Positions 6,239 through 10,301 of a stretch of DNA of 10,301 nucleotides are shown in pieces (the stretch's first letter is position 1; each line of letters starts with the position of its first letter). The DNA comes from CAZKTS01 sp964555735. GTDB taxonomy: Bacteria > Actinomycetota > Acidimicrobiia > IMCC26256 > PALSA-555. Where the stretch lies: contig CAZKTS010000386.1 in assembly GCA_964555735.1 (NCBI GenBank), positions 1-10,301 on the forward strand, in the 5' to 3' direction. The position numbers and the translations under genes were made by a program. The notes under the pieces were generated by a model. That model saw only the letters and a program-made list of their open reading frames with translations. It was not told the origin of the DNA and did no database searches.

Positions 6239-6979
6239 TCACACCTCGTCGAGCGGCCGGCGGTCACCGACCTCCGGTTGACGGCCGAGGCGGAGCGGGG
6301 CCAGCGGTGCGTCGACCATCAGGGTCCGCGCCACGGATGCACCGAGCGCATCCGCGCGGGCGCGCCAGCCGTCGAGTGCGGTGCCGTCCGTCCACTCGTG
6401 CTCGAACCGGGCCCAGTCGTCGAGCCCCGCGAACGCCCAGATCACGATGGCTTCGGTGTCGGAGACCATCGCGACCTTGAACGCGCCCACGAGGCGGGCG
6501 CCGAACCCGTTCATCATCTCGATGCCCTGCTCGCGCACCAGCTCGAGGTACGCGTCGGCGCTGGCGATGGGCACGGTCACGAGCTCGTGGGCATACACCG
6601 CGCCGCGCACGCCGTCGGCCAGCAGCTCGGCGATCGTCGGGCTCCACGGTCGTGCGACGACGATGCGGTCCACCCCGCCGCGCCGGAGTCCCGCCGCCAC
6701 CTCCCACCACGCAGCGAGCGACGGATCCTGGAGTCCCGCGCCACCCGAGAGCTCGTGCTCGAGGTTGGCGACGAGGCCATCCCAGCCGTCGAGCTCCCAC
6801 AGGTTGACCACCTCGGGCCAGCGACCCGTGGACCCGACGGTGCCCCACACGCCGAAGCAGTGCTGGTTGCGCTCCTCGATCGCGATCGGAACCCAGTTGG
6901 CGGTCATGTGGTGCATGTAGCGCGCGCGGTTGGGTCCGATGATGTCGATGAACTCGTGGATGTAGACGCGTTCGCTCAT
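6239..6979 (-). CDS. Duplicated dimeric alpha-beta barrel (NIPSNAP-like) protein
   Basis: A 246-residue soluble protein of no firmly recognised function. It has two similar halves of about 110 residues, each reading strand-helix-strand-strand-helix. Half 1 begins VYIHEFIDIIGPNRARYM and contains VVNLWELDGWDGLVANLEHE. Half 2 begins AVYAHELVTVPIASADAYL and contains AIVIWAFAGLDDWARFEHE. This resembles NIPSNAP or other ferredoxin-like dimeric alpha-beta barrel proteins fused in tandem. Such folds include monooxygenases, decarboxylases and haem-binding proteins, but no catalytic motif can be named. ATG at 6979 is chosen over an in-frame TTG at 6997 because the conserved strand starts at MSERVYIHEF. 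No strong ribosome site is seen. It is the last gene of the minus-strand set, 22 nt after the Rieske oxygenase stop, so it may serve the same pathway. It ends 15 nt from the convergent cstR-like gene. Confidence 0.75.
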   Translation of the reverse strand: MSERVYIHEFIDIIGPNRARYMHHMTANWVPIAIEERNQHCFGVWGTVGSTGRWPEVVNLWELDGWDGLVANLEHELSGGAGLQDPSLAAWWEVAAGLRRGGVDRIVVARPWSPTIAELLADGVRGAVYAHELVTVPIASADAYLELVREQGIEMMNGFGARLVGAFKVAMVSDTEAIVIWAFAGLDDWARFEHEWTDGTALDGWRARADALGASVARTLMVDAPLAPLRLGRQPEVGDRRPLDEV

Positions 6980-7001
6980 GAGTCGACGACGCGGCAACCG
7001 C

Positions 7002-7967
7002 TCAGGCGTAGAACTGCTCGTACCAGCATCGGTACTCCATGATCGGCTTCTCGCTCGGCGCGAGCGCGGGCGCGGCCACGTACGCCTTGTGCTCCCAGAT
7101 CGGGATGTCCTGGCCGATCTCGCGGCTCACCGAGTCGACGAACGCACGCGCCACGCGCGCCGTGTGCGCGTCGGCGTCGGGGTTCTTCAGCGTGAAAAGG
7201 AAGGTGACGAGCGTCGTCTCGTCGTCGATCGGGGTGGAGCACCCGATGAGGCTCGCGTCGATCAGGCCCTGGTAGCGGGTGATCGCGAACCCCGGACCGC
7301 GCCCGGTGACGTCGATGCGCGCCTGCACCGGCCCTTTCGACGACGGGAACTCCTGGCGCGTGAGCACGAGGCGATCGACACCATCGAACTCCACCTTCTC
7401 GGTGATGCCGACCTTCGGATGGGAGTGCACGAACTCGAAGTGTGCGTGGTCGAAGCCATTCTCGCCGATCTCCTGCATGCAGGAGCCGATCGTGTACTCG
7501 AACACCTCGTAGCGCCCGTACTCCGGGTCCTCGTACTCGGGGACCTCCATCACCTCCCACTGCGGCGGTGCGCCGTGCGGGTGGTACCAGGCGAGGACGA
7601 TCCCGGCGCGCTCGACGGTGGGATACGTGCGGAGCTGCGCCTTCGCGTTGGGTCGGTCCGCGTAGGGGATGCGCACGTTCGCGCCGGCCGCGTCGTAGGT
7701 CCACCCGTGGAACGGACACTGGATGCAGCCGTCGGCGATCGTCCCGCCCACGCCGAGGTGCGCGCCGAGGTGCGCGCAGTAGGCGTCCTGGGTGACCGGC
7801 CGGCCGTCGGCATCGCGCCAGACGACGAGCTCCCGATCGAAGTAGTGCCGCGTGAGCACCCGCCCCGGCTCGAGCTCGTTCGCGAGTGCGACCTTGAACC
7901 ACCCGAAGGGCATCGGGAACGGGAAGCGCCCGGTCCGGGACCGATACGAGGACTCGGTGGCGGTCAC
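7002..7967 (-). CDS. Rieske non-heme iron oxygenase, alpha (catalytic) subunit
   Basis: A 321-residue soluble oxygenase. The N-terminal Rieske domain holds the [2Fe-2S] ligands C64-x-H66 and C84-x2-H87 (YCAHLGAHLG and CPFHGW). The catalytic domain carries the mononuclear iron motif N170-x2-D173-x2-H176-x4-H181 (ENGFDHAHFEFVH). Phrases such as FGWFKVALANELEPGRV and RHYFDRELVVWRDADG recall 3-ketosteroid 9-alpha-hydroxylase (KshA)/cholesterol-desaturase-type members. It is somewhat shorter than KshA, so the substrate stays open. Electrons would come from a separate ferredoxin reductase, which is not in this window. GTG at 7967 is preferred over an in-frame GTG at 8033: the longer form would overlap the SDR gene and add 22 unconserved residues, and a TACCAT box lies 6 nt before 7967. 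The gene sits between an SDR (31-nt gap) and a NIPSNAP-like gene (22-nt gap), suggesting a shared oxidative pathway. Confidence 0.9.
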   Translation of the reverse strand: MTATESSYRSRTGRFPFPMPFGWFKVALANELEPGRVLTRHYFDRELVVWRDADGRPVTQDAYCAHLGAHLGVGGTIADGCIQCPFHGWTYDAAGANVRIPYADRPNAKAQLRTYPTVERAGIVLAWYHPHGAPPQWEVMEVPEYEDPEYGRYEVFEYTIGSCMQEIGENGFDHAHFEFVHSHPKVGITEKVEFDGVDRLVLTRQEFPSSKGPVQARIDVTGRGPGFAITRYQGLIDASLIGCSTPIDDETTLVTFLFTLKNPDADAHTARVARAFVDSVSREIGQDIPIWEHKAYVAAPALAPSEKPIMEYRCWYEQFYA

Positions 7968-7973
7968 GGCGCG

Positions 7974-7979
7974 ATGGTA
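7974..7979 (-). promoter_or_regulatory. -10-like box for a leaderless Rieske oxygenase mRNA
   Basis: TACCAT on the minus strand fits TANNNT and ends 6 nt before the GTG at 7967, in the 31-nt gap after the SDR gene. It may give the oxygenase its own leaderless transcript besides read-through, and it supports the chosen start. Short motif; moderate support only. Confidence 0.35.
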
Positions 7980-7998
7980 GGCGGCATCGCCCGCGTCA

Positions 7999-8745
7999 CT
8001 AGCGGGCCAGCACTCGTCCGGCGAGGAGGCCACCGTCGATGGCGATCTGGGCGCCGCTCACGTACGCCGACTCGTCGGAGGCAAGGAAGAGGACGAGGTC
8101 GGTCACGTCCTCGACCGTGCCCACGCGCTGCAGCGGCACCTCCCGGAAGCTGCGGTCGTCGCCGGCACCGCCCGGCAGCATCGCGGTGTCGATCGGCCCG
8201 GGGTGGATGGAGTTGACCCGGATGCCGGACGGCCCGAGCTCGATCGCTGCGCTCTTGGTGACGCCGATGACCCCGCACTTCGACGCGCTGTAGGCGGCGT
8301 GACCCGCGTACCCCTGCAGGCCGGCGAGCGAGGAGATGTTCACGATGGCCCCGCCCCCGGCCGCACGCATCGGTGCGATGACGCTGCGAATCCCGAGGAA
8401 GGTGCCGGTGAGGTTGATGGCGAGGATGCGCTCGAAGTCGGCGAGCGTCTCGTGCTCGATCGGAACGATGTGATGGATCGCCGCGTTGTTGACGAGCACG
8501 TCGATGCGACCGAACCGGTCAAGGGTTGCGGCCACCACGTCCGCCCAGTCGGACTCGCTCGACACGTCATGGTGCAGGCCCAGTGCGGCATCGCCGAGGT
8601 CGGCACTCACTGCTTCGACCTCGGCGTCGAGCACGTCGGTGACGACGACGCGGGCCCCTTCGGCCGCGAAGCGCCGCGCTTCGGCCTCGCCCTGGCCGCG
8701 CGCTGCGCCGGTGATGAGCACCACCCGGTCGGCGAAGCGGCTCAC
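7999..8745 (-). CDS. Short-chain dehydrogenase/reductase (classical SDR, NAD-type)
   Basis: A 248-residue classical SDR that should oxidise or reduce a hydroxyl/keto group on a small lipophilic substrate. The cofactor loop is T12-G-A-A-R-G-Q-G19. D37 at the end of strand 2 (VVVTDVLD) indicates NAD(H) rather than NADP(H). N86-N87-A-A is the structural NNAG-type motif. The catalytic set is N111, S139, Y152 and K156 (YSASK), and HPGPIDTAM follows. Its overall pattern, including the residue numbers of the S-Y-K triad, closely resembles the actinobacterial 3-alpha/20-beta-hydroxysteroid dehydrogenase, so a steroid-like alcohol is a reasonable but unproven substrate. GTG at 8745 has the ribosome site GGAGA, and it starts exactly at the fold. 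Its first bases overlap the stop of the carbonic-anhydrase-like gene by 4 nt (GTGA), implying translational coupling. In-frame sequence further upstream is the shadow of that gene. Confidence 0.9.
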   Translation of the reverse strand: MSRFADRVVLITGAARGQGEAEARRFAAEGARVVVTDVLDAEVEAVSADLGDAALGLHHDVSSESDWADVVAATLDRFGRIDVLVNNAAIHHIVPIEHETLADFERILAINLTGTFLGIRSVIAPMRAAGGGAIVNISSLAGLQGYAGHAAYSASKCGVIGVTKSAAIELGPSGIRVNSIHPGPIDTAMLPGGAGDDRSFREVPLQRVGTVEDVTDLVLFLASDESAYVSGAQIAIDGGLLAGRVLAR

Positions 8746-9275
8746 GCTGTCTCCGGACCGTCGAGCCGGCGCAGCTCGGCACGGAAGCGGTGACCGTTGG
8801 CGACGTAGCCCGCGGCGAGGACCGCGATCGTGTCCGGGTCGACGGCGTCGAGCCGCAGCTTCGCCGGCACACCGAGGGCCATCGCGCGCGCCGGCACCTC
8901 CATGTCGTTCGGCACGAGCGCACTCGCGCCCACGAGCGCGCCGCTCCGGATCAGGGCGCGGTGCAGCACGACCGAGTTGGTGCCGACCAGCGCACCGTCC
9001 TCGACCGTGCAGCATTCGAGGTGCGCGAGGTGGCCGACCACGCAGTCGTCGCCGACGATCGTGGGGTGCCGCGGGGTGGTGTGGATCACGGTGCCGTCCT
9101 GGATCGAGGTCCGCGCACCGATCCGGATGATGCCGTAGTCGCCGCGCAGGACGGCCTGGGGCCAGATCGTCGACTCCGCCCCGACGGTGACGTTGCCGAT
9201 GATGGTGGCGTCCGGATGCACGAAGGCCTCCGGGTGGATGTCGGGCGAGGAGTCGCCGAGGGCGTACAGCGGCAT
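8742..9275 (-). CDS. Gamma-carbonic-anhydrase-like left-handed beta-helix protein
   Basis: A 177-residue trimeric-type hexapeptide-repeat protein of the gamma-carbonic anhydrase/PaaY/YrdA family. Repeats run from about residue 12 to 135 (HPDATIIGNVTVG and similar), followed by a C-terminal helix. Family landmarks are R44, D46, Q59 and D60 (VLRGDYG, SIQDGTVIH). Zinc ligands 1 and 2 are present as H65 and H82, but the third expected His, five residues after H82, is E87 (GHLAHLECC). A nearby H85 could substitute. Carbonic anhydrase activity is therefore uncertain; related proteins act as thioesterases or have no known activity. ATG at 9275 opens the conserved MPLYALGD; in-frame sequence upstream is antisense to the PhyH gene. 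The gene probably leads the minus-strand set and overlaps the SDR start by 4 nt. Its start is 24 nt from the divergent PhyH gene. Confidence 0.88.
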   Translation of the reverse strand: MPLYALGDSSPDIHPEAFVHPDATIIGNVTVGAESTIWPQAVLRGDYGIIRIGARTSIQDGTVIHTTPRHPTIVGDDCVVGHLAHLECCTVEDGALVGTNSVVLHRALIRSGALVGASALVPNDMEVPARAMALGVPAKLRLDAVDPDTIAVLAAGYVANGHRFRAELRRLDGPETA

Positions 9276-9283
9276 GGACCGCG

Positions 9284-9289
9284 AACGTA
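9284..9289 (-). promoter_or_regulatory. -10-like box for the carbonic-anhydrase-like operon
   Basis: TACGTT on the minus strand fits TANNNT and ends 8 nt before the ATG at 9275, so the mRNA would be leaderless or nearly so. No ribosome site is visible before that ATG. It shares two bases with the divergent TACCCT box (9288-9293). Confidence 0.35.
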
Positions 9290-9293
9290 CCCT
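9288..9293 (+). promoter_or_regulatory. -10-like box for the leaderless PhyH-family gene
   Basis: TACCCT fits TANNNT and ends 6 nt before the GTG at 9300, the classic spacing for a leaderless actinobacterial transcript. No Shine-Dalgarno sequence precedes the GTG. Any -35 would lie inside the divergent coding region. Confidence 0.45.
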
Positions 9294-9299
9294 TGCGGC

Positions 9300-10103
9300 G
9301 TGCCCGCCGACGCCCGCCTGGACGACCACCTCGCTGCCATCGACCGTGACGGCTTCACGATCGTCCAAGGCGCGATCGACCCCGACCTCGTCGCCACGCT
9401 GCTCGCAGCGCTCGACGAGCTCGAGCGGCTCTACGACGTCGTTCCCGCGACCAACGACTTCGAGGGATCGCGCACCGTCCGCATCTACAACCTGCTCGCC
9501 CTCGAACGGGTCTTCGAGACCGTCCCCGTCCACGCCGGGGTGCTCCCGCTCGTCGAACGCGTCCTCGATCCCGGCTGTCTCGTGTCGTCCCTGTCGTCGA
9601 TCAGCATCCTCCCCGGCGAGACCAAACAGCCGATCCACGCCGACGATCAGCTCATCCCGCTCCCGAAGCCGCACGTGGCCACGGTGTGCAACTCGATGTG
9701 GGCGCTCACCGACTTCACCGAGGCCAACGGTGCGACGCGCGTGATCCCGGGCTCGCATCACGCCGACCACTCCCCCGACTACGGCGCGCCCTACGACAGC
9801 GTGCCGGCCGAGATGACGGCGGGCAGTGTGCTCGTCTGGCACGGCAGCCTGTGGCACGGCGGCGGCGCGAACCGCACGGACGCGAGGCGCGTCGGGCTCG
9901 CCATGAACTACTGCGCCGGATGGATCCGCCAGCAGGAGAACCAGCAGCTCGGCATCCCGCGCGAGGTCGCGGCGCGGTTCTCACCCCGGCTGCGCGAGCT
10001 GTGCGGCTACGGCGTGTACCACGGGCTCATCGGCCACATCGACAAGCACGACCCGGCCGAGATGCTCGGTGCTCCGTCGAGCGACCCGATGATCTGGGAG
10101 TGA
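9300..10103 (+). CDS. PhyH-family Fe(II)/2-oxoglutarate dioxygenase
   Basis: A 267-residue soluble oxygenase of the phytanoyl-CoA dioxygenase (PhyH) family, which hydroxylates lipids, acyl groups or secondary metabolites using Fe(II), O2 and 2-oxoglutarate. The iron facial triad is visible: H113-x-D115 (PIHADDQ) and distal H186 (LWHGGGANRT). R196/R197 is positioned to bind 2-oxoglutarate. Other family landmarks are the N-terminal DRDGFTIVQGAI (15-26), MWALTDFTEANGATRVIPGSH (133-153) and GSVLVWHGSLWHGG (175-188). GTG at 9300 opens the conserved region and has a -10-like TACCCT 6 nt upstream. The frame is open far upstream, but that part is antisense to the carbonic-anhydrase-like gene and unlike PhyH. 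Close divergence from the Rieske/SDR set suggests a shared substrate or regulation, though this is inference. It converges on the EAL gene with a 15-nt gap. Confidence 0.9.
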   Translation: MPADARLDDHLAAIDRDGFTIVQGAIDPDLVATLLAALDELERLYDVVPATNDFEGSRTVRIYNLLALERVFETVPVHAGVLPLVERVLDPGCLVSSLSSISILPGETKQPIHADDQLIPLPKPHVATVCNSMWALTDFTEANGATRVIPGSHHADHSPDYGAPYDSVPAEMTAGSVLVWHGSLWHGGGANRTDARRVGLAMNYCAGWIRQQENQQLGIPREVAARFSPRLRELCGYGVYHGLIGHIDKHDPAEMLGAPSSDPMIWE

Positions 10104-10118
10104 GCGGCGCCGATCGCG

Positions 10119-10301
10119 TCAGGTCGCGGGCGCCACCGGGTCGGCGGACCGCGACGTCACACCGTCCAGCCAGGCCACCAGCGCCTCGAGCGGCAACGGG
10201 CGGGCCACGAGGTAGCCCTGCACCGCGTCGCAGCCGAGCCCTTGCAGCACCGCCAGCTGATCAGGCTCGGCGATGCCCTCGGCGACGACCGACATCCCGA
10301 G
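10119..10301 (-). CDS. EAL-domain cyclic-di-GMP phosphodiesterase, C-terminus only
   Basis: The last 60 residues of a protein whose start lies beyond the right edge. It contains the end of an EAL domain: VVAEGI (5-10, the conserved VAEGVE-type motif), then DQLAVLQGLGCDAVQGYLVARPLP (14-37), which is the characteristic QGY-x-x-x-RPLP element. EAL domains hydrolyse c-di-GMP to pGpG in signalling. Whether GGDEF, PAS or membrane parts precede it cannot be seen, nor can the EAL motif itself. After RPLP there is a short unstructured tail (SRSADPVAPAT) ending in TGA at 10119-10121. No functional tie to the neighbouring PhyH gene is evident. Confidence 0.88.
   Translation of the reverse strand, partial: LGMSVVAEGIAEPDQLAVLQGLGCDAVQGYLVARPLPLEALVAWLDGVTSRSADPVAPAT

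Noticed and set aside
6980..6997. TTG start at 6997 for the NIPSNAP-like protein
   Set aside because: It would add MPRRRL before the conserved strand, and TTG is a rarer start than the ATG at 6979.
7752..7775. Perfect 12-bp tandem repeat (GCCGAGGTGCGC twice)
   Set aside because: It encodes AHLG-AHLG inside the Rieske iron-sulfur motif, where related proteins also have a HLGAHLG-type sequence. Identical codons are unremarkable at this G+C content.
7968..8033. Longer Rieske oxygenase starting at GTG 8033
   Set aside because: It would overlap the SDR gene by 35 nt and add unconserved residues. The GTG at 7967 has a -10-like box 6 nt upstream.
8790..9299. Upstream in-frame extension of the PhyH gene
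   Set aside because: The extension is antisense to the carbonic-anhydrase-like gene and does not resemble PhyH proteins. GTG at 9300 fits the family start and the -10-like spacing.
9276..9857. Upstream in-frame extension of the carbonic-anhydrase-like gene
   Set aside because: It is antisense to the PhyH coding region and lacks hexapeptide repeats; MPLYALGD at 9275 is the natural start.

Overview
The window is densely coded, high-G+C DNA with frequent GTG starts and several TANNNT -10-like hexamers 6-8 nt ahead of start codons, as in leaderless transcripts. This points to an Actinomycetota chromosome. The protein mix (steroid-type Rieske oxygenase, SDR, PhyH oxygenase) is reminiscent of Acidimicrobiia, but that rank is inference. 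There are 11 genes, 10 complete and one cut by the right edge. I see no tRNA, rRNA, CRISPR array, insertion sequence or phage gene. The three convergent gene pairs are only 15-16 nt apart, and I saw no hairpin terminator in those gaps.

Region 1 (1-1360, + strand): a cation diffusion facilitator (CDF) efflux protein followed closely by a small SnoaL/NTF2-like protein.

Region 2 (1377-6223): the most coherent system in the window, a probable persulfide-responsive sulfide/sulfane-sulfur regulon. A CsoR-family repressor (+ strand) keeps both cysteines of the family but lacks the copper-ligand histidine, as in the persulfide sensor CstR. It is divergent from an MMPL/RND-type membrane transporter gene. 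Downstream of the transporter, on the same strand, are a CstB-like fusion (metallo-beta-lactamase persulfide dioxygenase, cysteine-less rhodanese, active rhodanese) and a TauE/SafE sulfur-anion permease. Three near-identical 16-18 bp inverted repeats of the form ATACCCC-N2-GGGGTAT lie only in the two promoter regions: two between the repressor and transporter genes, one before cstB. This resembles the staphylococcal cst locus, but with an MMPL transporter added and no sulfide:quinone oxidoreductase in view.

Region 3 (6239-9275, - strand): a four-gene set transcribed in the order gamma-carbonic-anhydrase-like protein, SDR oxidoreductase, Rieske non-heme iron oxygenase alpha subunit, and a duplicated NIPSNAP/dimeric alpha-beta-barrel-like protein. 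It looks catabolic, perhaps for a steroid- or terpenoid-like compound, but the substrate is unknown. The carbonic-anhydrase-like protein has Glu where the third zinc-binding His should be.

Region 4 (9300-10301): a PhyH-family Fe(II)/2-oxoglutarate oxygenase starts only 24 nt from the divergent carbonic-anhydrase-like gene, with overlapping -10-like boxes between them. The window ends in the C-terminus of a convergent EAL-domain cyclic-di-GMP phosphodiesterase gene.
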